38,914 nt of DNA. Source: JALOAF01 sp035446765. GTDB lineage: Bacteria; Patescibacteriota; Gracilibacteria; Absconditabacterales; Absconditicoccaceae. Location of the stretch: assembly GCA_035446765.1 (NCBI GenBank), contig DAOTFU010000007.1, positions 1 through 38,914 of the forward strand, read 5' to 3'. Position numbers and translations under genes: made by a program. The notes under the pieces were generated by a model, which worked only from the letters and a program-made list of their open reading frames with translations, searched no databases and was not told the origin of the DNA. Below, in pieces: positions 20,429-30,207 of the stretch (position 1 is the first letter of the stretch; every line of letters starts with the position of its first letter).

Positions 20429-21583
20429 ATGAATTATTCCAAAATATTATTATTCTCAACATTATTATTATGACTGTTTTCTAGTACATACTGATTTGAC
20501 TTTACTACTGACTGTCAAAAGCAGACTTTTGTAGTAACTGCATATTATTCACCAGAAGATAATCAAACTTTTTACTACAAACCCTCAGTAGAGGAGGAGA
20601 AAATATTAAATTGAAATTGAACTCACGGAGCCAATTGAAAAGCAGTTTTTAACTGAATGTTGGCAGCACCTAGTACTTATGATTTTGGGTGAAAAATATA
20701 TTTTCCATCACTTTGAGTTGGAGAAATTGCAGATAGAGGAGGAGCGATAGTTCATGCATGAGAGAGATGAGATGCTCACGATCGTATAGATATCTGGATG
20801 TGAAAAGGCGAAGAATGACTCGTTAGAGCACTAACTTTTGGAAAAAGAACCGTCACATGATATTATTGCACCAAACAAGATCTCAAAGATCTATGAGCCA
20901 ACCCAAAGGTTTGATTGGATTTTGATACAATACCAATACTCAAATATTTTTTTGATTCAGCACTCTTTATACAAGAAATTTGGCCAGAGAGGACAGATGT
21001 CTGGGTTTACAAATTACAAGAGTACTTGATGAAATTTGGTTATATGGACAAGAAAACTTGATATTTCTGACCTCAGACCAAGAGGGCTTTGTGTAATTAT
21101 CAGATCAAAAGGTGAATTACCACCAAAAAATATTGTGGAGTGTTTGGAAAGCGTACAAGATATTATATGAAACTAGAAGCCAAAGCTAGATGATTGTTGC
21201 CAGATTTTAGTCAAACTACTACTTTTGAAGACCTAATTTCTTATGCTGCCAATTATAATTGAAACAGACAAAATCTAGAAATCATCAATTCATCATTATC
21301 AACTACCAATTATTTCAATATAGCATATAAAAAATGAACAACATATTCTAAAATATCAGATTTGCAAGATATGCTTCGTCATTACTGATTTTATCATGGA
21401 GATTTAAATAGCACATACGATTGATCGACAATAAATGCAGTTTACGATTTTCAAATAGCGGCTGGTATCTTATCAGCAAATGATTATTCTAATCCTGCTA
21501 GAGGATGGATGTGACCTTCTACCAGAAAAGCATTGAACGAGAAACGAACAGAATTCCAGAGTTGGAAAAATCAAGAGAAATAG
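20429..21583 (+). CDS. Secreted 3D-domain protein with two peptidoglycan-binding domains
   Basis: This 384-residue protein begins with a signal peptide (about 1-22). A 3D/double-psi barrel domain comes next, with EIADRGGAIVHAG and DAHDRIDIWMG carrying the acidic residues of the MltA/YabE-type domain that cleaves glycan strands. Two PG_binding_1 domains follow, near 189-225 (VYKLQEYLMKFGYMDKKTG, FGPQTKRALCNYQ) and 307-375 (LQDMLRHYGFYHGDL, GPSTRKALNE). This order suggests a wall-bound lytic transglycosylase or remodelling protein. The stop lies only 5 nt before the hairpins that flank the DUF559 gene, so the insertion is right at its 3' end. Confidence 0.85.
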
Positions 21584-21588
21584 TTTTG

Positions 21589-21632
21589 TCCTCCTTTGTA
21601 AAGGAGGAGAACCCCCGCAGTATTGCGGGGGT
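21589..21632. repeat. Left hairpin pair flanking the DUF559 gene
   Basis: Two perfect 9-bp stems in series: TCCTCCTTT/AAAGGAGGA (21589-21608) and ACCCCCGCA/TGCGGGGGT with loop GTAT (21611-21632). The second is repeated with the same loop at 24043-24062. They are followed by GGAGGATTTATAA, a sequence that recurs just after the gene at 22060-22071. Confidence 0.8.
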
Positions 21633-21657
21633 GGAGGATTTATAAAAACAAAAATAT

Positions 21658-22071
21658 ATGATAATATACTATAACTCCAAAAATAAAAAATATGCACAGC
21701 AAAATAGAAATCAGTATAATATGACTGAGGCAGAATGAAAGATTTGGAATTTAGTCTTAAGAAAAAATCAGACTTGATATAGATTTTTAAGACAAAAACA
21801 GATATGAAATTATATATTGGATTTTTATTGTCATAAGCTTAGATTATGAATAGAAATAGATGATAAAAGTCATGATTGGAAATGAGAAGAGGATGAAATT
21901 AGAACAAAGTATATTAATAGTAAGTGAATAAGAATTATTAGATACACAAATGAAGATGTTTTGTATAACTTAGAGTCAGTTATTAGAGATTTAGAAAACA
22001 AAATTGAAGAAATAATAAAGTGTCCTCCTTTTGCAAAGGAGGGGAGGTGTGAAGCACAGGAGGATTTATAA
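21658..22071 (+). CDS. DUF559 endonuclease-like protein flanked by hairpin repeats
   Basis: A 137-residue protein of the DUF559/Vsr-like PD-(D/E)XK group. NMTEAEGKIWNLVLR, FLRQKQIGNYILDFYCHKLRLGIEIDD and IRIIRYTNEDVLYNLESV match the family core, with D in DFYC and E in IEIDD as probable metal ligands. After EEIIK the frame runs into the right-hand repeat, so the last 17 residues (CPPFAKEG...) are repeat-encoded. Hairpin pairs lie on both sides. In my knowledge DUF559 genes in many genomes have such flanks, which suggests a self-contained mobile or domesticated unit. Confidence 0.85.
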
Positions 22072-22123
22072 ATCCCACTACCACGCAGTCCTGCGTGGAG
22101 ATCAGCTCCCTTTACAAAGGGAG
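22023..22123. repeat. Right hairpin array flanking the DUF559 gene
   Basis: Three perfect hairpins in series: CCTCCTTT/AAAGGAGG (22024-22042), CCACGCA/TGCGTGG with loop GTCC (22081-22098) and CTCCCTTT/AAAGGGAG (22106-22123). The first lies inside the DUF559 reading frame. GGAGGATTTATAA at 22059-22071 repeats the sequence before the gene. Confidence 0.8.
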
Positions 22124-22153
22124 ACAAACAATTTAATAATTAATGATACAAAA

Positions 22154-22621
22154 ATGCAAAAAGAATTTATGCAAGAAGCAATCAAACTTTCAAAAGAAAA
22201 CATAGAAAAACAATTTGGATGACCTTTTGGAGCAGTAGTAGTAAAAAATGGAGAAGTAGTAGGAAAATGATTTAATCATGTGATCAAACACAATGATCCT
22301 ACAGCACATGCTGAAATACAAGCTATCCGTGATGCTTGTAAAAACCTAAACACATTTGATTTAAATGGATGTGATATTTATACTTCATGTGAACCATGTC
22401 CAATGTGTCTGTGAGCAATATTTCGAGCTAGAATCAAAAAAATCTATTATGCTAATACACAAAAAGACGCCGATGAAATAGGTTTCGACGACGGGAATTT
22501 CTACCAAGAATTTTCAAAACCAATCGACCAAAGAAAAATCCCAGAAGTACAATTTATGTACCTAGAAGCCAAAAAAGTATTTGATGAATGGAAAGAAACC
22601 ATGTGAAATGTAGAGTATTAA
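22154..22621 (+). CDS. Nucleoside/guanine deaminase (CDA fold)
   Basis: This 155-residue zinc deaminase of the GuaD/TadA-like group has H52 and E54 in PTAHAEIQAI and C82 and C85 in SCEPCPMCLGAI, which are the zinc ligands and proton shuttle. PFGAVVVKNGEVVGKGFNHV and KIYYANTQKDADEIGFDDG resemble guanine deaminase more than tRNA adenosine deaminase. Codon 91, between AIF and ARI, is CGA where the family has Trp (CLGAIYWARI). Its stop overlaps the stop of the convergent cupin gene by 3-4 nt. Confidence 0.92.
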
Positions 22622-22941
22622 TGATTAATTTCATTTTCTGGTTTAAAAGCCGGAGAATTTATTAAAATAGCCTTAAAATTTCACCTAAAAGTATATTTAG
22701 TATCTCCAGGTATAAAAATCAAATCTCATTTTTTTGCGACCAATTCATTGTTTCCTACAAATTCTCATTCTAGGATATAATAAATTCTATCACTACTAGT
22801 TTGAGTGGTTTTATTTATATCGTTTGCATTACAAACAGCTACACTAATATTTTTACATTCATTCACAGTAAGTAAATTTAATACTGAATATGAGTCAGAG
22901 ATTTTTCTTTCAACTCATTCGCTAGCTTTTATTATTTTCAT
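22618..22941 (-). CDS. Small cupin-domain protein
   Basis: A 107-residue single-domain cupin. RIYYILEGEFVGNNELVAKKGDLIFIPGDTKYTFRG follows the second half of the barrel: the family pattern is Y-x-L-x-G, G-D-x-x-x-I-P and a final beta strand. The usual His metal ligands are mostly missing, so it may bind a ligand rather than metal. It lies 24 nt downstream of the CAP-domain gene on the same strand and may be co-transcribed. Confidence 0.75.
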
Positions 22942-22965
22942 ATTTTTTTATTTTATATCAATAAA

Positions 22966-23778
22966 CTACTCTACATTGATCCCATAATGACTCACTACCC
23001 AATATCTCTTTCCAACTAATGCAACTCCAACTCAAATCTCATCAAAATATGGATGAATAATAGCTCTGTAATGAGCTCTCTTCGAATATTCAGTTTCCCA
23101 TTTCTCACTCATCCAAAAATCAAATCATTTTTTCAGAGCATTTATCATATTCTGTGTACAGTCAGATTTTTTACAATTGTAATATTGATAAGCTATATTT
23201 TCACTAAATGCAGTACCATTATAATCAAAATCTATTCACAATCAGTTAAACCAATTTAATATACTATAATAATTATAGCCATTGTCGCTAGTTTTTCTTT
23301 CATGAGTAGAGTAGTTTTGTTTTGCCAATTTTTGAGCCCACTCTAGAGATGAAAAATTTAAACTTTCACTTATACTATACTCGTCCAATCATAAACCTCT
23401 TCTCTCTGCATTGTGCCATTCTAGCCAAGCTTTTTCAACTCTATCCCAATTTACATTTTTTATCAACTCATCTTGTGTTACTATTTCTTCTTCCAGTTCT
23501 TCTACTTTTTCTTCAAACAAATACAAAAGATATCATATCATATCTTTTCACTCTCCAGTCAATTTTATTTTGCCAAATGAATCTATTATTTTTTGATATT
23601 TATTTATCTGTGTTATTGTACTATATTGTCCTCGATCTCTCTCTACTACACTCATCACACCATCAATTCTATTTTTGATTTTGGTATTTGCATCATATCA
23701 TGCGTCTGTTGTTCAAATTCCCAGTAAACCAATTCCCAGTAAACCAATTCCCAATAAACTAAGTTTTATTTTTTTCAT
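22966..23778 (-). CDS. Secreted CAP-domain (SCP/PR-1) protein
   Basis: This 270-residue exported protein has a signal peptide with three LLGIG units, then a charged helical linker (EEKVEELEEEIVTQDEL). A CAP domain spans about 105-268: WLEWHNAERRGL, SLEWAQKLAKQN, AFSENIAYQYY and HYRAIIHPYFDEIGVGVALV. The HN, ENIA and HYRAII motifs are CAP signatures 1-3. Bacterial CAP proteins are surface or secreted proteins, some binding lipid or wall material; enzymatic activity is not established. Two Cys (YNCKKSDC) may form a disulfide. Confidence 0.88.
23715..23758. repeat. 15-bp tandem repeat in the CAP signal peptide
   Basis: On the minus strand three near-identical units TTA(C/T)TGGGAATTGGT encode LLGIG three times in a row. 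The S41 gene has two copies of the same unit at 1894-1930. Confidence 0.8.
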
Positions 23779-23797
23779 TTTCTAATACTTAAAAATT

Positions 23798-23912
23798 AAA
23801 TCACCTCCAACCCTGTCTGACCGATAGGCAGGCACTCTTTGAGCAAAGAGGGGAGAGTTTACCCCCAAAATTTCCCCTTCTTTTTCAAAGGAGGGGATTG
23901 AGGGGTGGATTT
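23798..23912. repeat. GC-rich inverted-repeat element upstream of the CAP gene
   Basis: Ends AAATCACCTCC and GGGGTGGATTT pair imperfectly. Inside are CTGTCTGACCGATAGGCAG, CTCTTTGAGCAAAGAG and CCCCTTCTTTTTCAAAGGAGGGG. It is a degenerate sister of 19980-20094. Together with the next element it fills most of the 389-bp gene-free stretch between the CAP gene and the PAP2-like gene. Confidence 0.7.
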
Positions 23913-23968
23913 AAAATTTTTATATGATTTTTTTGTTTCAAAGCAAGTTTTTTAAATATGTTAGTTGT

Positions 23969-24085
23969 CCCCTTTTTAAGGGGAAGAGGCTCCGAAGCCT
24001 GCCTGTCCGGCAGGCGGGGAGTAGGGGTTTTAAAACCCACCACCCCCGCAGTATTGCGGGGGTCCCCCTCCCTTGAAAAGGGAGG
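23969..24085. repeat. Cluster of five GC-rich palindromes
   Basis: Perfect palindromes in series: CCCCTT/AAGGGG (23969-23983), GCCTGCC/GGCAGGC (23997-24015), GGGTTTTAAAACCC (24025-24038), CCCCCGCA/TGCGGGGG with loop GTAT (24043-24062) and CCTCCCTT/AAGGGAGG (24067-24085). The fourth is the same hairpin as left of the DUF559 gene. There is no gene inside. It looks like a non-autonomous relative of the DUF559-associated repeats. Confidence 0.75.
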
Positions 24086-24167
24086 CACTAGAAAGTCAGT
24101 TCAACTTGAAAGTAAGCAACTTTTCAATACACAATAATTACAGTATTTATCCTTAAACAAAAAGGAC

Positions 24168-24662
24168 ATGTTTCAATTTATTTATCAAAGTATTCAGCAA
24201 TATTTCCAAAAGGGAATAGAAATGAATCCTTTGTTTATTTTGGTGATTGTTTGATTTATTATACAATTTACCAAAATTATAATTGATTCCATCAAACAAA
24301 AAAAGTTTTGTCTCTGGAATATTTTTTCTGCAGGATGATTTCCAAGTTTTCATGCTGGTATAGCGACAAGTATTACTACTATGGTATGGATGGAGTTTGG
24401 ATTTGATAGCATGCTGTTTGCGCTTTCTTGCTGATTTGCCTTGCTTTTTGCATATGATGCTATGAATGTAAGATTTGAATCTGGTAGACAAGCAAAATAT
24501 ATCAATGAGATTAGATTAGACCTCAAGAGTGTGCTTACAAAACAGGAAAAATGATTACCCCTAAAGGAGAGGATTTGACATACACCAATAGAAGTTTTGT
24601 GATGAATTATTATATGATTTGTGGCTACTTTTGTACTTTATTATTATCTTATTTTAAGCTAA
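24168..24662 (+). CDS. Divergent PAP2 (DUF212) membrane protein
   Basis: This is a 164-residue membrane protein of the DUF212 family, related to PAP2 phosphatases. GGFPSFHAGIATS, YDAMNVRFESGRQA, and LKERIGHTPIEVLGGIIIG match the family's three conserved blocks; the SFHAG and GHTPIEV segments hold the histidines of the supposed phosphatase site. Four hydrophobic segments are visible. PAP2-like proteins may recycle undecaprenyl diphosphate, which would suit the neighbouring wall and division genes, but the activity of this branch is unproven. AAAGGA before the ATG is one of the few Shine-Dalgarno-like sites in the window. Confidence 0.88.
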
Positions 24663-24680
24663 AATATCTATCAAAATATT

Positions 24681-25523
24681 ATGATTCTACTTGTAAAACC
24701 CAAAAAACATAAAATAAAAAAGAGAAATAGAATCAAAAAAAGCATAAGAAAGACAAAATTAATATATCCTAAATTAAATTTTTCTGTCAAATGGCTTTGG
24801 GTTTTTTTTGTTGTAATTATTTTTGTTTATTGATTATTTTTTATTATCAAAAATACAATATTCAAGGCGGAAAACTATATAGAACAGATTACATACAGCA
24901 AATATAGCGTAGACATGTATGACAATCCATATCTATACAAAAAAATATCAGAGCTTATCAAATATGAAAATTTTTTTGTAGTAGCTAAGCTCAAAAAATT
25001 AGATATAGAGAGATCTATCAAAAGTGAGTTTCCAATAGTAGAGGATGTACATATTATACAGCCGCAAAAGTATACAGCATCAGTTCAATTGGATTTTTAT
25101 GAACCAGATATTGTGGTACAGTTGTGAGAGAGAAAATTCTGAGTTTTTTGAGATTATAATTTTGAGATCTTTTCTGGCAATAAAATTTGAAAAAATATGT
25201 TTTTCGTAGAATTACCACAGTATGTGAGTGGTATAGACTCATTAGATGGATTGTTTTTTGAAATACCTGAAACCAAATTTATCCAAGATATGGAAGTCAT
25301 ATCTCAATGATTCCCTTGATACTATAGATTGGTTTATTTACCATGATCATCTATGACGGTTGTGTTTATCACAGACCAAAAAAGAGTCTACCTCAACAAT
25401 CAAAATTCACTTACATGACAAATACAGAATTATAGTCTGTTGAAAAAATATTATCAAGATTTTGGTAAAATAAAAATTATAGATCTTTGATCACTAGAAG
25501 ACGACAAAATTATTGTAAGATAA
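24681..25523 (+). CDS. ftsQ: FtsQ/DivIB-like division protein
   Basis: This 280-residue single-pass protein has a very basic cytoplasmic tail (about 1-36), a membrane helix (about 37-56) and an outer region that starts with a POTRA-like domain (FFVVAKLKKLDIERSIKSEF, then a beta strand ending in VQLDFYEPDIVVQL). A second beta domain follows. This order is that of FtsQ/DivIB, which recruits FtsB-FtsL to the septum. Sequence identity to known FtsQ is low, so the call rests on architecture. It starts 18 nt after the PAP2-like gene and is 25 nt before sufS, suggesting one transcript ending at the terminator at 26768. Confidence 0.78.
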
Positions 25524-25548
25524 CTTGTTTTACTATCTTAGCTACAAA

Positions 25549-26745
25549 ATGGACATTAAAGAAACGCTCCCAATCTTTAAAAACAATCCAGATCTAATAT
25601 ATCTAGACAACGCTGCTAGCACTCAAAAACCACAATCTGTGATTGATGGAGTTTCTGATTTTATAGCAAATAATTACGCCAATATACATAGATGAGACTA
25701 CGAACTATCAGAAAGATCAGAAGAGCTATATTTGCAATCTAAATCTATCGTAGCAGAATTTTTAAACTGTAAAGCATCTGAAATTATTTATAGTTACAAT
25801 TCCACTTATTGTGTCAATTTGATTGCTCAATCTTTAGTTAATTCAGATATTTTAAAAAAGTGAGACACGGTTTTGCTTGGTATACGAGAGCATCATGCCA
25901 ATATAATTCCACGACAGATATTGTCTCAAAGATTTTGATTTAATATAAGATTTATCAATATAGATGATAATTATGAAATTGATCGAGACGACCTCCAAAC
26001 AAAATATGATGACACAGTAAAAGTAGTTTCTATATGACATGTCTCAAACGTAACTGGTAAAATATATGACGTCAAAAAAATTAAATCTTATCTCAGAGAT
26101 AATACATTTTTTATGATAGATGGATCTCAATCTTTCCCAAATTTTCAGATAGATGTTCAAGATATCTGATGTGATTGCTTCATATTTACAGGACACAAAG
26201 TTATGGCAGAAACTGGAATATGAGTGACTTATCTCAAAAAAGAATATATTAAGACACTTCAACCTATGATTTCTGGTGGTGGTGCAATACAAGATGTAGA
26301 TCAAGATGGATTTACTACACCAAATACATTGGAAAAATTTGAAGCTGGGACTCCAAATATTATATGAGCTGTTAGCCTACTAAAAGCGCTAGAATACATC
26401 AAATCTATCTGATGAATTGATGCTGTACGAAAACACGAACAAGAATTAGCAAGTTACATACTTCCAAAATTTGCAGCATTATCAGATAAAGTTCAGCTTA
26501 TATGACCAAAAACCAACGATAGGGTAGCAGTGTTTTCATTTTTTATACCAAATCATTCCAATTTTAACAATGTTTGAGAGTTTTTTGCTTCCAAAAATAT
26601 AGCCATTCGTTGCGGTGGTCACTGCGCTTATCCACTGCACAAAGATATTAATATCCCATGAACATGTAGAATGAGTGCTTATATTTACAACAATAAGTCA
26701 GATATCGATAGTTTTTTCCAGACCCTATCTGAATTAATTGATTAA
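25549..26745 (+). CDS. sufS: Cysteine desulfurase SufS
   Basis: This 398-residue PLP class V aminotransferase takes sulfur from cysteine for Fe-S clusters or tRNA thiolation. YLDNAASTQKP opens the fold, FTGHKVMAETGIGV holds the PLP lysine K217, and IRCGGHCAYPLH holds the persulfide cysteine C359; the short active-site loop is the SufS type. KFEAGTPNI is also conserved. CGA occupies the Trp position of EHHANIIPWQ (25912-25914), while CGT is used for the Arg of IRCGGHC. No sufU, sufE or sufBCD is adjacent. It is the last gene of the run starting with the PAP2-like protein. Confidence 0.95.
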
Positions 26746-26767
26746 ATACCAATACATAAATATGTCA

Positions 26768-26799
26768 AATGGTACTTGCTTCAAAAAGTACCATTTTTT
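26768..26799 (+). terminator. Intrinsic terminator after sufS
   Basis: A perfect 10-bp stem AATGGTACTT/AAGTACCATT with an 8-nt loop, followed by TTTT. It lies 22 nt after the sufS stop. Confidence 0.85.
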
Positions 26800-26826
26800 G
26801 TATTAAAAAAGCCCTATAAGTACAAT
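26798..26826 (+). promoter_or_regulatory. Weak candidate promoter for the three-gene cluster
   Basis: TTGTAT (26798-26803), a 17-nt spacer and TACAAT (26821-26826). If used, the transcript carries a leader of about 140 nt. It is the best match in the gap but not close to consensus at -35. Confidence 0.35.
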
Positions 26827-26851
26827 TAAAACAAGGTATGATAAGAAGCTA

Positions 26852-26940
26852 ATTCAATATATTGAATAACTTCGAATCAATACCGGTGATTTTATAAGAA
26901 AATTTAATTTATTAAATTTTAAATTTATAAAACAATCGGT
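26852..26940 (+). promoter_or_regulatory. Structured leader of the three-gene cluster
   Basis: A perfect 16-bp palindrome ATTCAATATATTGAAT (26852-26867) is followed by a long hairpin. Arms 26882-26897 and 26925-26940 pair at 13 of 16 positions (ACCG...TTTTATAA with TTATAAAA...CGGT), enclosing an AAATTTAA/TTAAATTT core. The hairpin ends 30 nt before the start codon at 26971. It could be an operator plus an mRNA structure that controls translation; no known riboswitch fold is recognised. Confidence 0.5.
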
Positions 26941-26970
26941 AAAAAAATTTAAAGATATTACAAAATTCAA

Positions 26971-29900
26971 ATGCCAATGACAATTGAGCAAATTAGATCT
27001 AAGGTAGAGGAGACTCAGACACAGATTGAAAAATCTAATGAACTTACTCCTGAGCAGAAAGTAGAAAAAGCAAGAGAGCTTGAATCTACACTTTCTCAGA
27101 TCAAATCAGACTTAGATTCTTTAAGAGATGTTACACAAGATCAAGAAGTAATCAAAGCGATTGATGATTTAGAATCAGAGTATGAAACTTTAAATTCAAA
27201 TTTTGAAACTAAATTTCAAAAAGAACTAGCTGACTTACAAGAGGAGGTAGTAGAAAATGGAGAAGGAGAACCTGAAATAGTTCCATCTGAAAATGATAAA
27301 CCAAATCGATGGCAAAGAAACAAAAAAACTGTTTTAATATGAGCTGGTACTCTTTGAGTAGGTCTTCTTATCAGAAGATGGATCAAAAAGAGGAGAGAAA
27401 GAAAGGAGTGAGGATGAGATAATAAAAAATGATTTCGAAATAGATGAATATGAAAAGTATTGAAGTGGACGTGAATATGAGTTGCTTGATTTTTTGGTAT
27501 CAAGTGGCTTTTGGATAAATTAAAAAAATGAGAACCACTAGATGAGACTCAAGAACAATATGATACATATCTTGATTTTATGAAAGAAAATCCAGAAGAT
27601 TATAAACAATATGAACAAATGGGTACTGAAGTAAATAAGTTTTATGATAATGCATGGAAAACCGAAAAAGAGACATTTGGTTTTGAATCTTGAAATGAAT
27701 TATGATCTATCTGAGAAGAACTAGAAAGAAGAGAATGATATGAGCACGTTGAAGCTAAAGGTATGGTACCATTTTGTTTAGACAACTATTATAGTAATGT
27801 AGATGAAATGATATCTGCATGATGAGTACGTAAATATATGAGACAAAAAAATATAGAATGATATAAAGCTAACATAAGATCATTTTGAGCTGATTGGTTC
27901 AATAGAGCATTAGTACCATTTCTTTCTACATTTGCTAGTTTTTCATCTTTTGGCATAATTTCATCTGATAGTGCTGAAGAAAAAATGAGCAAATATTTTG
28001 ATAAAATATGAGAAAATGCTAAACTCCATGAAGCTCAGCTGGATATATTCTTTAGACAGTATTCTAAAATACTTACATACACTGCAGATAAAAAGAACGC
28101 ATTAGCAATGCAATATGCAAAGCCAATTATTATATCTCAATGATATAATTGAGAAAATCGACCTTCTAATCTAGAAGACCAACAAGAAATTCTTTTAGAA
28201 GCTATAAATGATAAGAGTTGGGTAAAAGAAAACTTAGAATGAACTCTATATTGAACATTCTTGAAATCTAAAATATTGTGAGCTTCTAAGATTTTAGAAT
28301 CTAAATGACTTTTAGATTCAAATATAACTTTTGAACTACAAACTATAATAGATGATTTGGATCAAGAATCAGAAGATATACTTGGGGGATTGGAGTCAAA
28401 CGCTCTGTTTGATGCAGAAGCTAAACTTATAAATTGAGAAACAATAGATACAAATACAAAAAATTGACTGTGAAAAATATGTGACAATATAGTAGAAGAT
28501 ATGTGAGATAAGCAAGAATGATCTTGGATGTATAATACATTTGATTATCTTTTTGAGGCTTTTGATTTAGAACAGCAAGATATCCAAAACATACTTGAGC
28601 AGAGTGGTATGAATGAATCTTTTGATGCCACAAAAGCATCCATTAGTCAACTAAAAGCTGAAATATTGACCAATCCTAGCAAAGAAAATGTACAGAAATT
28701 AAAAGACCTTACCTGAAAATATTTAGCAATGAAAAAAGAACTGCACTTAGCAGTATATGCTATGCAAGAAGCTAGAGAAAACAAAGATTTTGCTGATCAT
28801 ATGGCAAATGTAATAAATACTATTTGAGCATTTTATAAAAAATTCTTCTCATCTATAAAAGATATTTTTTGATTAAAGTTTACAGCCAGTGGACTTATAA
28901 ATTTCTTTTTGTGATGTACTGTGACAGGTGGTGCTTTAGTATTGATATGAAGAATAACTGGTAAAAATATATTGACTATACCATGAAAAGCCCTCACAAA
29001 GGTTTGATTGTTCCCATTATCTTTGACCAAATTTGGTATGAGAATGTCAGGTAATTCTTGGGCTATCAGAAATAGGATTATAAATTTAGCTAATGATTGA
29101 AATGAAAGACGAGCCACCAACTTGTTGAAAAAAAGTATAGCTAATTGAAAAATATCGCCAACAGATGCAGTACGTGCAGCCAAGAAGATTCCTGGATTAA
29201 AGCCTATAGTAAATTGAAATAGTTGAGATAATTTTGTAGAATTGTGTAAAAAAGTTGTAAAAAATGACAATTGAGAACTTTTCGCAAAATTTTATAAAAG
29301 AAACAGAAAATTTGCATGAAAATTTACTGAAACTACTAAGATTAGAAATTCAAGACTTGATCCTAGAATACACAATATAGATTGAGTATTTGCCAAAAAT
29401 AATATTGCTGAATTAAAAAAATTAGATCTAAGTTTGAGTGAACTAAAAGAGTGATCACAATCTTCTAAATATTTTAATAAAAGTTTATCTAGGATAAAAA
29501 ATGCAGATGATATCAAATTGGTTGACGATCTTTGTAAAAATCAAGATTTTATCAAAAAAATTAATAGCTTAAGCCCAGGTGAATTAAAGAGATTAAGGAG
29601 GTTTAGTTTTGATGAAATTAGGTCTCTTAAGAAAGCTTGAAGTTTTGACAAATTTGTAAAATGAACTAAAAACATAGACAATCTAGTGTCTACATTGTGA
29701 AAAAACAAAAAGTTGGTACAAAGTGTAAGCAATGTCGAGCACTTAGATGCTCATTTAAAAATTAATTTTAATAACATCATAAATAAGGAGATATGAATTC
29801 TTGAAAATAATATAAAAATTGTTTGAAGACAAGATAAAATAGCAAGATTAACTGAATTAAAAAAAGGTAAAAATCTTACAAATGCAGACCTAGAAACATT

Positions 29901-30192
29901 TATCAAGTTATCAGACAATAAAATCAGAGCACAACATTTCCCAGATGTTGGCGATTGGTTAAAAAATGAAAAGCGATGAAATTCATTAAAAAAAGCATTA
30001 TCAGAATGAAATTATGAAGACTTTAAATGAATACTTAAAAATAATAAGCAAGTATTTAAAAACTATGCTAATATTGATGTTGTAGTTAAGCATTTCGATG
30101 ATGCTTTTGAAGTGTTTAAAAGATGATGAAAATATTTGGATGAAGTAGCAGATTTGTTAAAATGACTTTGAAGGGTTATGAAATTATTTTAA
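26971..30192 (+). CDS. Large coiled-coil membrane protein, first gene of the cluster
   Basis: This is an unrecognised 1073-residue protein. Residues 1-110 are a Glu/Lys/Gln-rich coiled coil (TPEQKVEKARELESTLSQIK). Two hydrophobic segments flank a very basic Gly/Arg loop (TVLIGAGTLGVGLLI near 120; IGVAGFFGIKWLL near 165). A long helical soluble part follows. Another hydrophobic region lies near 636-665 (LINFFLGCTVTGGALVLIG). The rest is basic and helical with many Lys-Asn stretches. By the positive-inside rule the basic loop is cytoplasmic. The next gene starts 15 nt downstream. It probably forms a membrane scaffold or channel part; no enzyme motif is visible. Confidence 0.82.
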
Positions 30193-30207
30193 TAAAGATA
30201 TAGTAGG

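Noticed and set aside
20838..21029. Plus-strand 63-residue ORF in the 3D-domain gene
   Set aside because: Out-of-frame overlap with a gene whose domains are recognised.
21473..22127. Minus-strand ORFs across the DUF559 region
   Set aside because: Their Pro/Gly/Cys-rich sequence comes from translating the GC-rich hairpins and the antisense of DUF559.
19980..24085. Insertion sequence with transposase
   Set aside because: The hairpin elements contain no transposase or integrase gene; only the DUF559 nuclease is associated.
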